Source of the DNA: Peteryoungia aggregata LMG 23059
Lineage (GTDB): Bacteria > Pseudomonadota > Alphaproteobacteria > Rhizobiales > Rhizobiaceae
DNA: 64,000 bases
Assembly (NCBI RefSeq): GCF_030814435.1
Contig: NZ_JAUSUW010000001.1
Location: forward strand, 62,001-126,000
Reading direction: 5' to 3'
Shown: positions 8,165-17,544 of the stretch, in pieces
Position numbering within the stretch: the first letter of the stretch is position 1
Layout of the letters: the number at the start of each line of letters is the position of its first letter
Notes under the pieces: model-generated
What the model was told of the DNA's origin: nothing
Seen by the model: the letters and a program-made list of their open reading frames with translations, nothing else
Database searches by the model: none
Translations under genes and position numbers: made by a program

Positions 8165-9604
8165 TCAGATCCCCGTCTGGCCGTCCGAGCCGATATAGGC
8201 GATGCGCAGCATATTGGTCGAGCCGGGCGTGCCAAGCGGCACACCAGCCGACATGATGATGCGGTCGCCGGGCTTGCCGAAGCCTTCTTCGACGACGATG
8301 CGGCAGGCGCGGTTGACCATGTCGTCGAGGTCGGTCGGCTCCGAGGAGACGACGCAGTGCAGGCCCCAGACGACCGACAGACGACGTGCGGTCTGGATAA
8401 CCGGCGAGAGCGCAATGATCGGCACTTCCGGGCGTTCGCGCGAGGCGCGCAGGCCGGTATTGCCCGAAGACGTGTAACAGACGATCGCCTGCAGGCGCAG
8501 CGTCTCGGCGATCTGGCGGGCAGCCAGCGAGATCGCGTCGGCACCTGTCGCTTCCGGCTGGGCGCGCTGGGCGTAGATGATGCCGGGGTAATGCGGCTCG
8601 CGCTCGACGGTCTCGGCAATCGAGGCCATGGTGGCAACGGCTTCGACCGGATACTGGCCGGATGCCGACTCGGCCGAGAGCATGATGGCATCGGCGCCTT
8701 CGAAGACGGCGGTCGCAACGTCGGAGACTTCCGCGCGGGTCGGAACCGGTGCGGTGATCATCGATTCCAGCATCTGGGTCGCAACGACGACCGGCTTGCC
8801 CTCGCGACGGCAGGCGCGGATCAGCTGCTTCTGGATGCCGGGCACGCGCTCGAGCGGCATTTCCACGCCAAGGTCACCACGGGCGACCATCAACGCGTCG
8901 GACAGCGCAATGATTTCGTCGATGCACTCGATGGCCTGCGGCTTTTCGATCTTCGACATGATGCCGACACGACCCTTGGCGATCTTGCGGACTTCCGACA
9001 GGTCTTCCGGGCGCTGGATGAAGGACAGCGCCACCCAGTCGACATCATTGACCGCAAGTACGGCGTCCAGATCGGCGCGGTCCTTGTCGGTCAGCACGCC
9101 GGTGGCGAGAATGGTGTCGGGAAGGCTCACGCCCTTGCGGTCGGAGATCTTGGTGCCCGACACAACGGTCGTCACGATGCTCTTGCCGTCGCATTTTTCG
9201 GCCCTGAGATGCAGCTTGCCATCGTCGATCAGCAGGCGATCGCCGGGCTTCACCGATTCCAGGATTTCCGGATGCGGAAGATAGACGCGGGTCGCGTCTC
9301 CGGGGGCTTCGTTGTCGTCGAGGGTAAAGGTCTGGCCGGCCTTCAGCTCGACGCTGGTCTCGGCAAACTTGCCGACACGCAGCTTCGGACCCTGCAGGTC
9401 GGCGAGGATGCCGATCGGACGGCCACAAGCGGCCTCGACGTTGCGAATGCGTTGAACCAGCGTGCGCATCAGGTCATGGCTGGCATGGCTCATGTTGATA
9501 CGGAAAAGATCAGCCCCGGCTTCGTGGAGCTTGCGGATCATCGCCTCGTCGGAAGAGGCGGGACCAAGCGTGGCGAGGATCTTTACTTTGCGGTTTCGCT
9601 TCAT
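8165..9604 (-). CDS. pyk: Pyruvate kinase
   Basis: 479 residues. It begins MKRNRKVKILATLGPASS, the standard N-terminus; the frame is open further upstream but that part is out of register with DUF1036 coding. Motifs: INMSHA, DLQGPKLRVG, SFIQRPEDL, the active-site MSKIEKPQAIE, MVARGDLGVE, and TQMLESM with PTRAEVSDVA. It transfers phosphate from phosphoenolpyruvate to ADP, the last step of glycolysis or the Entner-Doudoroff route. Its start codon shares one base with the stop of the upstream DUF1036 gene (TGATG), so the two are one operon. Confidence 0.97.
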   Translation of the reverse strand: MKRNRKVKILATLGPASSDEAMIRKLHEAGADLFRINMSHASHDLMRTLVQRIRNVEAACGRPIGILADLQGPKLRVGKFAETSVELKAGQTFTLDDNEAPGDATRVYLPHPEILESVKPGDRLLIDDGKLHLRAEKCDGKSIVTTVVSGTKISDRKGVSLPDTILATGVLTDKDRADLDAVLAVNDVDWVALSFIQRPEDLSEVRKIAKGRVGIMSKIEKPQAIECIDEIIALSDALMVARGDLGVEMPLERVPGIQKQLIRACRREGKPVVVATQMLESMITAPVPTRAEVSDVATAVFEGADAIMLSAESASGQYPVEAVATMASIAETVEREPHYPGIIYAQRAQPEATGADAISLAARQIAETLRLQAIVCYTSSGNTGLRASRERPEVPIIALSPVIQTARRLSVVWGLHCVVSSEPTDLDDMVNRACRIVVEEGFGKPGDRIIMSAGVPLGTPGSTNMLRIAYIGSDGQTGI

Positions 9605-10110
9605 CAGTTCTGGCTTTCCTGGGTGCCCGACGTATCGGACAGCTGGACCATCCAGCTCCCCTGCCTGCCGGTGTCGTATTCCTTGAATCCCATCTGCTGA
9701 TAACCGCGCGCGAAGCAGTCCTTCACGCCGACGATCTTGAACTCGTTTTCGGCGACACACATGTTGATGTCACCGGTCCATCGACCACCGCGAGCGGCAT
9801 CCTCAGCATAGAGATAATAATAGCGCGATTGGAGCTCGCCCTCGATCAGCGTGGCACAGGTGCCGGCGGGAACCTGCCACCAGCCTTCCGTGATCCAGCC
9901 CTCTTCCGCCCGGTAACCGACGGCCACACCGACGAGGTTCTGCGTTCCGTTGCAGACGCGAAACTCGGCATGGGCGGCATCGGCGGCCAGCATGGGCGAA
10001 AACAGCGCACCCGCGATCAGGAGGGGCTTCAGAAAACGTGCCTTGGCACGGTCAAAAGTCTGTCTGATCGGATGATGCACGATTGCCGCCGGAACTCCAG
10101 ATATGCGCAT
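9604..10110 (-). CDS. DUF1036 family exported protein
   Basis: 168 residues. A signal sequence or membrane anchor occupies about residues 27-48 (PLLIAGALFSPMLAADAAHA). The mature part shows the DUF1036 pattern: FRVCNGTQNLVGVAVGYR, then EGWWQVPAGTCATLIEG, YYYLYAED and CVAENEFKIVG, with conserved Cys residues. Function of the family is not established. It is translationally coupled to pyk downstream, an arrangement I recognise from Rhizobiaceae. The first ATG is used; a shorter start nearer the hydrophobic stretch is possible. Confidence 0.85.
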   Translation of the reverse strand: MRISGVPAAIVHHPIRQTFDRAKARFLKPLLIAGALFSPMLAADAAHAEFRVCNGTQNLVGVAVGYRAEEGWITEGWWQVPAGTCATLIEGELQSRYYYLYAEDAARGGRWTGDINMCVAENEFKIVGVKDCFARGYQQMGFKEYDTGRQGSWMVQLSDTSGTQESQN

Positions 10111-10295
10111 GGGATGCCTTCTTGCGATGCTGACCAGAGAATGTCAACGCAACTCTAATCGATTATATTTTCTGCCTTTGGCCAGTCTCAAAACCTATAT
10201 GTCCGATCTTGGCACAAACGTGACAGCCATGAAAGCTTGCGCTCCCCCATTCCCCATGCGATCAAGCGCTTGTAGCAGCTGATGGCTTCAAACTG

Positions 10296-11105
10296 ATGAA
10301 TGTTTCCCCCGTTTTCGAGATTTTGGAAGGCCGGTTCGACGCCGGCCTCGTGCTCCTTGCCGACCATGCGACGAACATCGTTCCCGAGCCCTACGGGCGT
10401 CTAGGCCTGCCCGAAAGCGCCTTTGATCGCCACATCGCCTATGACATCGGCATAGAACCCCTGACACGGCAGCTATCGGCCCGCCTGGGTATCCCTGCAG
10501 TGATGTCGCGCTTTTCCCGCCTGCTGATCGATCCGAATCGCGGCGAGGACGATCCGACCATCATCATGCGCATCTCCGACGGCGCGATCATTCCCGGCAA
10601 TCATCCGATCAGCGGCCAAGAATGGCAGCACCGGATCGAAACCTATCACCGCCCCTATCACAGGGCGGTGTCCGAGGCGATCGCCAAGGTCGCCGAAGCC
10701 TCCGGCAAGGCGCCGCTCGTGCTATCGCTCCATTCCTATACGCCGGCCTGGAAGGGTGTGCCCCGCCCGTGGCATGCCGCCGTCCTTTGGGATACCGATG
10801 AGCGGGCCGTACGGCCGCTGATCAATGACCTTGAGGCCGCTGGCGACGTTCTAGTCGGCGACAACGAGCCCTATGACGGAGCGCTCAAGGGCGACACCAT
10901 GTATCGCCACTGCATGATGACAGGCATCCCGCATGCGCTGCTGGAGGTCCGGCAGGACCTGATCGGCGACGAGTCCGGCGTCACCGCATGGGCAGATCGC
11001 CTGGCACCGATCTTCGAACGCCTCAATGCCGACCCGAAGCTGCACGAGTATGAGATCCATGCCTCGCGCACCGGCCCCTACCCTACCCAGCAAATCGCGC
11101 CCTGA
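10296..11105 (+). CDS. N-formylglutamate amidohydrolase family protein
   Basis: 269 residues. The family pattern is visible: LLADHATNIVP (metal-binding region), HIAYDIGIEPLTRQL, SRFSRLLIDPNRGEDDPT, HRPYHRAV and LSLHSYTPAW. Members hydrolyse N-formylglutamate in histidine breakdown or related N-acyl amino acids. There is no hut gene nearby; instead it leads a cluster with DUF1244 and GapR-like genes. A second family member of the HutG-like branch occurs at 52536-53411. Confidence 0.85.
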   Translation: MNVSPVFEILEGRFDAGLVLLADHATNIVPEPYGRLGLPESAFDRHIAYDIGIEPLTRQLSARLGIPAVMSRFSRLLIDPNRGEDDPTIIMRISDGAIIPGNHPISGQEWQHRIETYHRPYHRAVSEAIAKVAEASGKAPLVLSLHSYTPAWKGVPRPWHAAVLWDTDERAVRPLINDLEAAGDVLVGDNEPYDGALKGDTMYRHCMMTGIPHALLEVRQDLIGDESGVTAWADRLAPIFERLNADPKLHEYEIHASRTGPYPTQQIAP

Positions 11106-11116
11106 AGGAGGACAGC

Positions 11117-11422
11117 ATGACGCTCCCCACCAAGGATCAGCAGACCGAACTCGAATCCGCCGCCTTCCGTCGGCTCGTCTCCCATCTGCGCAACCGCCCC
11201 GAGGTGCAGAACATCGATCTGATGAACCTCGCCGGCTTCTGCCGCAACTGCCTGTCCAACTGGTATCTGGATGCGGCGAAGGACAAAGGGCTCGACCTCA
11301 CCAAGGACGAGAGCCGCGAGATCGTCTACGGCATGCCCTATGAAGAGTGGAAGGCGCTGCACCAGCGCGAGGCAAGCACCGACCAGCAGCAGGCTTTCGA
11401 GAAGAACCGCCCGAAGGAATGA
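11117..11422 (+). CDS. DUF1244 family protein
   Basis: 101 residues. The central block LVSHLRNRPEVQNIDLMNLAGFCRNCLSNWY, with a Cys-x-x-Cys pair, followed by GMPYEEWKALHQ, is diagnostic of DUF1244. Small, probably helical, cytosolic; biochemical function unknown. It starts 11 bases after the amidohydrolase stop with a GGAGG sequence in between, so the two are co-transcribed. Confidence 0.88.
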   Translation: MTLPTKDQQTELESAAFRRLVSHLRNRPEVQNIDLMNLAGFCRNCLSNWYLDAAKDKGLDLTKDESREIVYGMPYEEWKALHQREASTDQQQAFEKNRPKE

Positions 11423-11528
11423 CCACGTCCCCGAGCTTTGGGGCTTGACGCGGACGCCGCTTCGCGGCACGTGATCGCCACGAAAACCCACCTCAAGAAT
11501 GCCATCCCTGCAATGAAGGAGATTGCCC

Positions 11529-11795
11529 ATGTCTGATGCCGCTCACGGCGTCGCCCGCGACCAGCTCCGTGCCTTTGTCGAACGCATCGAGCGCCTGGAA
11601 GAAGAAAAGAAGACCATCGCCGACGACATCAAGGATGTCTACGGCGAAGCCAAGTCCATGGGCTTCGACACCAAGATCCTCAAGAAGGTCATCGCACTTC
11701 GCAAGAAGGACGATCAGGAGCGGATGGAAGAGGACTTGATCCTTGACACCTACCTGCACGCGCTCGGCATGATCGAGAGCCCGCCGGAAGGCTGA
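11529..11795 (+). CDS. gapR: GapR-like nucleoid protein (DUF2312)
   Basis: 88 residues. The sequence matches the DUF2312/GapR family along its whole length: [20 protein letters not shown], a long coiled coil, then [30 protein letters not shown]. GapR forms a clamp around overtwisted AT-rich DNA and works with topoisomerases ahead of replication and transcription in Caulobacter. The ATG at 11529 is preferred over the TTG at 11523 because AAGGAG lies seven bases upstream. The strong terminator at 11816 closes the unit. Confidence 0.9.
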   Translation: MSDAAHGVARDQLRAFVERIERLEEEKKTIADDIKDVYGEAKSMGFDTKILKKVIALRKKDDQERMEEDLILDTYLHALGMIESPPEG

Positions 11796-11815
11796 GCCAC
11801 AGAACCGATGCCAAC

Positions 11816-11850
11816 AAAAAACCCGCCGATCCGGCGGGTTTTCTTTTGTC
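11816..11850. terminator. Bidirectional terminator between gapR and the DUF882 gene
   Basis: Arms pairing AACCCGCCG with CGGCGGGTT (about 11820-11828 and 11832-11840) flanked by an A tract on the left and a T tract on the right. It can serve both convergent genes, which end at 11795 and 11873. Confidence 0.85.
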
Positions 11851-11872
11851 TGCAATCTGCATCAGTTCGATT

Positions 11873-13750
11873 TTACGGAGCGCCGAAGCGGCTCGGATCA
11901 ACAGTGGTCGCATCCAGGCGGAAGCCATCCGGAACCGCCGTGGCGGGTGCCACCAGCGAGCGCGACACGACGCGTGGAGCCTTGACCGGCTTGGCCACGG
12001 ATTCAAACTTGCCCTGATTCAGCGCCCACTGCTCGATCATGCCCTTGGTGAGCTTGGTGCCGCCATACATGGCCATGTGCGCGCGTTCGGCGTCTTCCTG
12101 GCCCGGGCGCCCGCCCTTCTTCGGCAGAGCCGCATCGGCACCTGCAATCGGATCGGTCGGCGCATCAAACATGTCGCCGAACTGGGTTGTCGGTTCGACG
12201 TCTTGTCCCTGAGGGATCGAAGCAACCTCGACAGGCTTCTGGGCCGGCGCCGGAGTGGCCACGAGACCGGCCTGAACCGGCGCACTCGACGGTATCGGGG
12301 CCGCCATCTCAGGCACGGTGCCGTCCTCGAGCGCCGCAGCGGCTTCTGGAGACAGGATCGCCTGTTCGACTTCATCCACTTCGGCCTCTGCCTCGGCTTC
12401 TGCAGTCGCAAGCAGGGCTTCAGCCACCTGCGGCCGGGCAGCAGGCACAGGCACGGTCATGCCGTCTGCAAGCACCATGGAACCCGCATTGGGATCGATC
12501 GACGCTGTCATCACACCCGCTTCGGCAGCACCCGGCTCTGGTCGGACGCCGAGCAAGGTCGGGACGGGCACGTTGACTGCGGCAAGATCGGTAAATTCAT
12601 CCGAAGGGGCGGATGCCGGTGTGGGCACTCCGCTTGCGACCTCCCGGAGAGCATCTTCGGCCGCATTGCGCGGCGGCTGGTAGAGGGCAGCCGCGAGACT
12701 GTTGTCTGCCGGACGCAAGGAGGGTCGCGCAGCCGGAACCGGTGCATCTGCGGCATCCACACCCGGCAGCGCAGTGGCCACCATGACGGGTTCGGAAGCG
12801 GTCACGATCGGCTGCTCTGGCGGCGCGGCGGGGGCCTGCGGCTGCGAGGCGATGGCCGGACGCTCCGCCGGGGCGGGAATGTCTTCCACTTCGTCCTCGT
12901 CCCCACCACCAAACAGCATGGCAAGGAAATTGCGGGGACGCGCAGACGACTTCTCTTCCGCGATCATAACCGTATTACCGGATGCCACGCGACGCTTGTA
13001 CTCGGTGAGCGCCTGCTGGTAGCCCGGCAAGGGCTTTCCATCGGCCGGAATATGCACGGTCTTGCCGTCGGGAAAGAGACGCACGAGATCCTGACGGTTC
13101 ATGCGCGGCCAGGCGCGTACGCCGGCGACGTCCATATGCACGAAGGGCGAACCGGAATTCGGGTAATACCCGACACCACCGGCCTGCATCTTCACGCCGA
13201 TTTCGCGCAGCGTCTTGAGCGGCACGCCCGGAATGTAGAAGTCCATCGCCGTGCCGCGCATGTGCTGGCTTTCCTTGGCAACCCCCTTGGAGCGCGAGCG
13301 CAGCATGGAATTGGTGGCGGGAGACCGATAGGCCGAGACGACCTTGATGTAACCCTTGGCGCGGGACTGACGGTAGACTTCCCACACGAGATCGAAGAGG
13401 CGCGGGTCCATCTTCGTCGGCTCGTTGCGGCGCCAGTCACGGAGAATATAGTTGAGCTGTTTCAGACCCTTGGGGTCATAGCGGCCATTGCGTTTGAAGG
13501 TGATCGAGGCCCGCTCGCCGGTATGTACGAATTCGATGTTGAGCGAGCGCGTCTCGGCCTTGGCCATGCCTGGATTTGCAAGAAGACCACCAAGGCCCAT
13601 CAGCATCACGGCAAACAGCGAGAACAGCAGCTTCCCTGCCAACTGCGCAGACGCAAGCCGGGTTTTGCGCCCGCTTTGCGTATGGAGCGCGCTGATGTCC
13701 TGCGATGCCTGCAATGAAATCCCCGTCCGAAAGACTACGTCCCACGCCAA
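11873..13750 (-). CDS. DUF882 (M15-type) cell-wall associated protein with long disordered tail
   Basis: 625 residues. An N-terminal hydrophobic segment (about 40-66, ending Met-Ala-Lys-Ala-Glu) acts as signal or anchor. Residues about 69-215 form a DUF882/peptidase M15-like domain with the zinc ligands His163 and Asp170 in SQHMRGTAMDFY and His205 in FVHMD, plus SAYRSPATN. The rest is a long Pro/Ala-rich low-complexity tail. The family is related to D,D-carboxypeptidase/YcbK folds, suggesting action on peptidoglycan. It lies downstream of the AAA+ regulator gene on the same strand, with a candidate CtrA box between them. Confidence 0.85.
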   Translation of the reverse strand: MAWDVVFRTGISLQASQDISALHTQSGRKTRLASAQLAGKLLFSLFAVMLMGLGGLLANPGMAKAETRSLNIEFVHTGERASITFKRNGRYDPKGLKQLNYILRDWRRNEPTKMDPRLFDLVWEVYRQSRAKGYIKVVSAYRSPATNSMLRSRSKGVAKESQHMRGTAMDFYIPGVPLKTLREIGVKMQAGGVGYYPNSGSPFVHMDVAGVRAWPRMNRQDLVRLFPDGKTVHIPADGKPLPGYQQALTEYKRRVASGNTVMIAEEKSSARPRNFLAMLFGGGDEDEVEDIPAPAERPAIASQPQAPAAPPEQPIVTASEPVMVATALPGVDAADAPVPAARPSLRPADNSLAAALYQPPRNAAEDALREVASGVPTPASAPSDEFTDLAAVNVPVPTLLGVRPEPGAAEAGVMTASIDPNAGSMVLADGMTVPVPAARPQVAEALLATAEAEAEAEVDEVEQAILSPEAAAALEDGTVPEMAAPIPSSAPVQAGLVATPAPAQKPVEVASIPQGQDVEPTTQFGDMFDAPTDPIAGADAALPKKGGRPGQEDAERAHMAMYGGTKLTKGMIEQWALNQGKFESVAKPVKAPRVVSRSLVAPATAVPDGFRLDATTVDPSRFGAP

Positions 13751-13867
13751 CCGAAATGAACGTCAAATGCGGTCATACCATGGCAAATTTGCCACATCCG
13801 CACAAGCTGTTCGTTTATGGTGAACGCTTGCCTAACAAATGCTTAGCCCCTTGGTAGGCGATTAAGC

Positions 13868-13883
13868 TTACCCCAGAGTTAAC
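13868..13883 (-). promoter_or_regulatory. Candidate CtrA-binding site upstream of the DUF882 gene
   Basis: On the plus strand the site reads TTAC, seven bases, TTAAC; the CtrA consensus is TTAA-N7-TTAAC, so there is one mismatch. It lies about 120 bases upstream of the DUF882 start. The assignment rests on motif similarity alone. Confidence 0.3.
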
Positions 13884-13902
13884 ATCGAACGGTTGAGGCA
13901 AA

Positions 13903-15420
13903 TCAAGCGGCATCCTTCTGCGGATCGTCGGGATCGATTCCGTAATCCTTGAGCTTGCGATAGAGCGTTGAGCGCCCGATGCCCAGCTTTCGCGCCACCT
14001 GGCTCATCTGGCCCCGGTAGAATTTCAGGGCAAAGCGGATCAGTTCCTCCTCGATTTCGGCAAGCTTGCGCACATTGCCGGCCTCATCAGTGCTGACAAT
14101 GACATTGCCGGATGCCGACGCACCAAATCCTGTGGAGGAAGACGAATGGCCGCCCCCGATCCCGGCGGCACGTTCCGCGAGGGCCGCCTGAACCTTGGCG
14201 ATCGGGCTCTGCTCATGGATGGCCGGTTGCAGCTCATAGCCGGAAGACCCGCCACGGGACGCATTCACCTGCGCGGCAATCTGCGGAAAATCGCTCTCCC
14301 TGAGGTTAAGCCCCTCGGCCAGGACGACAGCCCGGAAGATGGCGTTTTCCAGCTGCCGCGTATTGCCCGGCCAGTCGAAGGAGGTGAGCAAGGCCATCGC
14401 CGAGGATTCGACCTGCAGCGTTCTCGGCAGCCGCTGTTCGAGCGAAAAGCGCTCGACAAAGGCCCGGATCAGATGCGGAATGTCCTCCTTGCGGCGGCGA
14501 AGAGCCGGAATCGTGATCGGAAAGACGTTGACCCGGTAATAAAGATCCTCACGGAAGCGGCCCGCCTTGACCTCTTCGATCAGATCCTTGTTGGTCGCGA
14601 GGATCAGGCGGACATTGGTCTTCAGCGAACGCTGCTGACCACTGCGGGAGATCTCCCCGCTCTGCACGATTTCGAGCAGTCGCATCTGCCCGACCGGAGG
14701 CAACTCGCTGATTTCCTCGATGAAAAGCGTTCCGCCTTCGGCCTCCGACAGCTTGCCGGTGGCGGCATCACTGCCAAACAGCACCTCATCGATCTGCCCT
14801 GGGGAAATCGTGTTGCAGTTGACCGGTACGAACGGGCGGGACGAACGGTCGCTCGCGGCATGGATGGCCCGGGCAACGAGTTCCTTGCCGACCCCGGCCT
14901 CGCCTTCAAGCATGACGGGGATCGCAGACTGCGCGGCACGCCGCCCGAGTTCGACCACACGGGACATTGCCGCGCTGGCGGCGATCACATCGGCAAAGCT
15001 CACGGAGCCGCTGCGGGCCCGACGCGGTGTCCGCCCCTGGAGGCTGGTGCGATGAATCTTGAGAGCTGATTCGATAGCGCCGATCAGCCGCTCTTGCGCG
15101 ATAGGCTTGACCAGGAAGTCGAAGGCCCCCGCCCGCACCGCGCCGAGCGCTGTCTCGGTCGCTCCTTCGGCTGTCCCGACAATCACCGGCACGGAAGGGT
15201 TGATGTCGGCCAGTATGGGAATGAGGGTCGGGTTCAGACCTTCTGCGGATGCGGCATCGATCAAAACCACCCCGATCGCATCGCGATAACGGCGGAAAAC
15301 TTCGATCCCGGCATGCGCCGTGTCGGCGACATGAACGGCGTGGCCGTGCGCTTCTATGGCAGCCTTCATGCTGCGACGCTCGGCGGCATCTTCATCGATG
15401 AGTAGAATCTGTGCGGTCAA
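13903..15420 (-). CDS. NtrC-type response regulator lacking the GAFTGA loop
   Basis: 505 residues. A receiver domain spans 1-120 (acidic pocket 9-11, predicted phospho-acceptor Asp55, Thr83, Lys105). The AAA+ domain spans about 140-375, with Walker A GEAGVGKE at 173-180 and a Walker B region GGTLFIEE at 229-236. A Fis-type helix-turn-helix lies at the C-terminus (KLGIGRSTLYRKLKDYGI). The loop between LFG216 and GG230 is only about 13 residues and has no GAFTGA, the element that contacts sigma-54. It is therefore unlikely to be an ordinary sigma-54 activator. No histidine kinase gene is adjacent. Confidence 0.88.
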   Translation of the reverse strand: MTAQILLIDEDAAERRSMKAAIEAHGHAVHVADTAHAGIEVFRRYRDAIGVVLIDAASAEGLNPTLIPILADINPSVPVIVGTAEGATETALGAVRAGAFDFLVKPIAQERLIGAIESALKIHRTSLQGRTPRRARSGSVSFADVIAASAAMSRVVELGRRAAQSAIPVMLEGEAGVGKELVARAIHAASDRSSRPFVPVNCNTISPGQIDEVLFGSDAATGKLSEAEGGTLFIEEISELPPVGQMRLLEIVQSGEISRSGQQRSLKTNVRLILATNKDLIEEVKAGRFREDLYYRVNVFPITIPALRRRKEDIPHLIRAFVERFSLEQRLPRTLQVESSAMALLTSFDWPGNTRQLENAIFRAVVLAEGLNLRESDFPQIAAQVNASRGGSSGYELQPAIHEQSPIAKVQAALAERAAGIGGGHSSSSTGFGASASGNVIVSTDEAGNVRKLAEIEEELIRFALKFYRGQMSQVARKLGIGRSTLYRKLKDYGIDPDDPQKDAA

Positions 15421-15673
15421 CTTGCGCTCCCCGAGGCTGTTCTGGCGCCTTCGCGCTCCTGGGCTATCGCGAGGAGCCTGCCAGAAAGCCCTGAAGATGT
15501 TCTTGGGAGAAAGCCTCGCATTTTAACGGTCCTTAACCGTTTATGGCACAATCAACCGGCGCCGCTTCCGGAGCCAACCCGGCAAGGTCGCATCGTGCTG
15601 GCACACCCGGCTGCTTGCCGATCCGCAGGCGACTGACTACATCTCCGGAACGAGTTGAAGAAAGGACATCGCC

Positions 15674-17524
15674 ATGACGATCGACCGCCGCCCCACCCTG
15701 AGCCCCGCCCACCCGGCTTCCGCCAGCGGAAATCAGAACCTCGGCGACCTGCCCGTCTGGAAGCTGGACGATCTCTATCCGGGTCAGACCTCGAGCGAAT
15801 TCCTCGGTGCCGTGCAAAAGGCGGGATCCGACGCCCTTGCCTTCGAGACCAAATGGAAGGGCAAGCTTTCGATCGCGCTCGAAACCGTCGGCGAAAACTC
15901 GCTGGCCCAGGCCCTGCGCGAAATGGATGCGCTCGAAGACCTGCTTGGTCGCATCGCCTCCTATGCCGGCCTGACCTATTATTCCGACATGACCAATCCG
16001 GCGAACGGCAAGTTCTTCGGCGACATACAGGCGAAGCTGACGGATATGTCGGCCCGCCTGCTGTTCTTCCCTCTGGAACTGAACCGCCTGTCCAACGATG
16101 CCGTCGACGCAGCGATGGACCGTGATCCGGCACTCGCCCATTTCCGCCCCTGGATCGTCGACCTGCGCAAGGACAAGCCCTTCCAGCTCGACGACCGGAT
16201 CGAGCAGCTTTTCCTTGAGAAGTCCCAGACCGGTGCTGCCGCCTTCAACCGCCTTTTCGACGAAACGCTCGCTTCGCTGCGCTTCAAGATCGGCGACGAG
16301 GAGATGCCGCTTGAGCCGACACTGACGATGCTGCAGGACGCCGATCCGGCCAAGCGCAAACTGGCGGCCGAAGCCCTGTCGAAGACCTTCAAGGACAATA
16401 TCCGCGTCTTCACCCTGGTGACCAACACGCTCGCCAAGGACAAGGATATCTCCGACCGCTGGCGCGGCTTTGAGGACATCGCCGATAGCCGCCACCTGGC
16501 CAACCGCGTCGAACGCGAAGTCGTCGACGCACTGGCCGAAGCCGTACGCGAGGCCTATCCGCGCCTGTCGCATCGCTATTACAAGATGAAGGCGAAGTGG
16601 CTCGGCATGGACCAGATGAACTTCTGGGACCGCAACGCCCCGCTGGCCGAGACGCCTGACCGCCTCATCTCCTGGGACGAGGCCAAGGACATGGTTCTCT
16701 CGGCCTATGGCGGTTTTGCCCCCGAGATGGCCGAGATCGCCGGGCGCTTCTTCGACGGCGGCTGGATCGACGCCCCTGCCCGCCCCGGCAAGGCGCCGGG
16801 CGCATTCGCCCATCCGACCGTGCCGTCCGCTCACCCCTATGTGCTCGTCAACTATCTCGGCAAGCCGCGCGATGTCATGACGCTGGCCCATGAGCTGGGC
16901 CACGGCGTTCACCAGGTACTGGCCGGCGGCCAGGGTGCGATGATGTGCCAGACACCTTTGACCCTTGCCGAAACCGCCTCCGTCTTCGGCGAGATGCTGA
17001 CCTTCCGCGCGCTCCTCGACAAGACGACCGACAGCAAAGAACGCAAGGCCATGCTCGCCCAGAAGGTCGAGGACATGATCAACACGGTCGTGCGCCAGAT
17101 CGCCTTCTACCAGTTCGAACGCAAGATCCACACGGCCCGCAAGGAAGGCGAACTGACGGCCGAGAAGATCGGCGAACTCTGGCTCTCGGTGCAGGAAGAG
17201 AGCCTCGGGCCGGCGATCAAGATCTCGGAAGGCTACGAGACCTGGTGGGCCTATATCCCCCACTTCATCCACTCGCCCTTCTATGTCTATGCCTATGCCT
17301 TCGGCGATTGCCTGGTGAACTCACTCTATGCCGTCTACCAGAACGCCGATCAGGGCTTCCAGGACAAGTATTTCGAGCTCCTGAAGGCCGGCGGCACCAA
17401 GCACCATTCGGAGCTTCTCGCTCCGTTCGGGCTGGATGCGACCGATCCGTCGTTCTGGGCCAAGGGCCTGTCGATGATCGAGGGGCTGATCGACGAATTG
17501 GAAGCGCTAGATAAGGCAGCCTGA
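15674..17524 (+). CDS. pepF: M3 family oligoendopeptidase F
   Basis: 616 residues, normal for PepF. The zinc-protease motif HELGH is at 406-410 (LAHELGHGVHQ), followed by the third ligand region LAETASVFGEML. The N-terminal half contains the family segment WKLDDLYPG and helical repeats that form the substrate channel. It degrades short peptides in the cytosol. An AGAAAGGA-like ribosome binding site precedes the ATG at 15674. It is divergent from the AAA+ response regulator, and the 253-base gap between them holds a short inverted repeat (AACGGT/ACCGTT near 15527-15543). Confidence 0.95.
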   Translation: MTIDRRPTLSPAHPASASGNQNLGDLPVWKLDDLYPGQTSSEFLGAVQKAGSDALAFETKWKGKLSIALETVGENSLAQALREMDALEDLLGRIASYAGLTYYSDMTNPANGKFFGDIQAKLTDMSARLLFFPLELNRLSNDAVDAAMDRDPALAHFRPWIVDLRKDKPFQLDDRIEQLFLEKSQTGAAAFNRLFDETLASLRFKIGDEEMPLEPTLTMLQDADPAKRKLAAEALSKTFKDNIRVFTLVTNTLAKDKDISDRWRGFEDIADSRHLANRVEREVVDALAEAVREAYPRLSHRYYKMKAKWLGMDQMNFWDRNAPLAETPDRLISWDEAKDMVLSAYGGFAPEMAEIAGRFFDGGWIDAPARPGKAPGAFAHPTVPSAHPYVLVNYLGKPRDVMTLAHELGHGVHQVLAGGQGAMMCQTPLTLAETASVFGEMLTFRALLDKTTDSKERKAMLAQKVEDMINTVVRQIAFYQFERKIHTARKEGELTAEKIGELWLSVQEESLGPAIKISEGYETWWAYIPHFIHSPFYVYAYAFGDCLVNSLYAVYQNADQGFQDKYFELLKAGGTKHHSELLAPFGLDATDPSFWAKGLSMIEGLIDELEALDKAA

Positions 17525-17544
17525 ACCGGAGCCGCCGTTATCCC

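Noticed and set aside
11846..13717. Plus-strand open frame of about 620 codons
   Set aside because: Antisense to the DUF882 gene; Arg/His/Gly-rich composition with no recognisable motif.
15520..15545. TTAA-N6-TTAAC and AACGGT/ACCGTT repeat between the AAA+ regulator and pepF
   Set aside because: Spacing does not fit the CtrA consensus (N7), and the short dyad alone is not enough to call an operator.
15533..17272. Minus-strand open frame of about 580 codons
   Set aside because: Mirror frame of pepF, which has an intact HELGH motif. No domain is visible in the antisense product.
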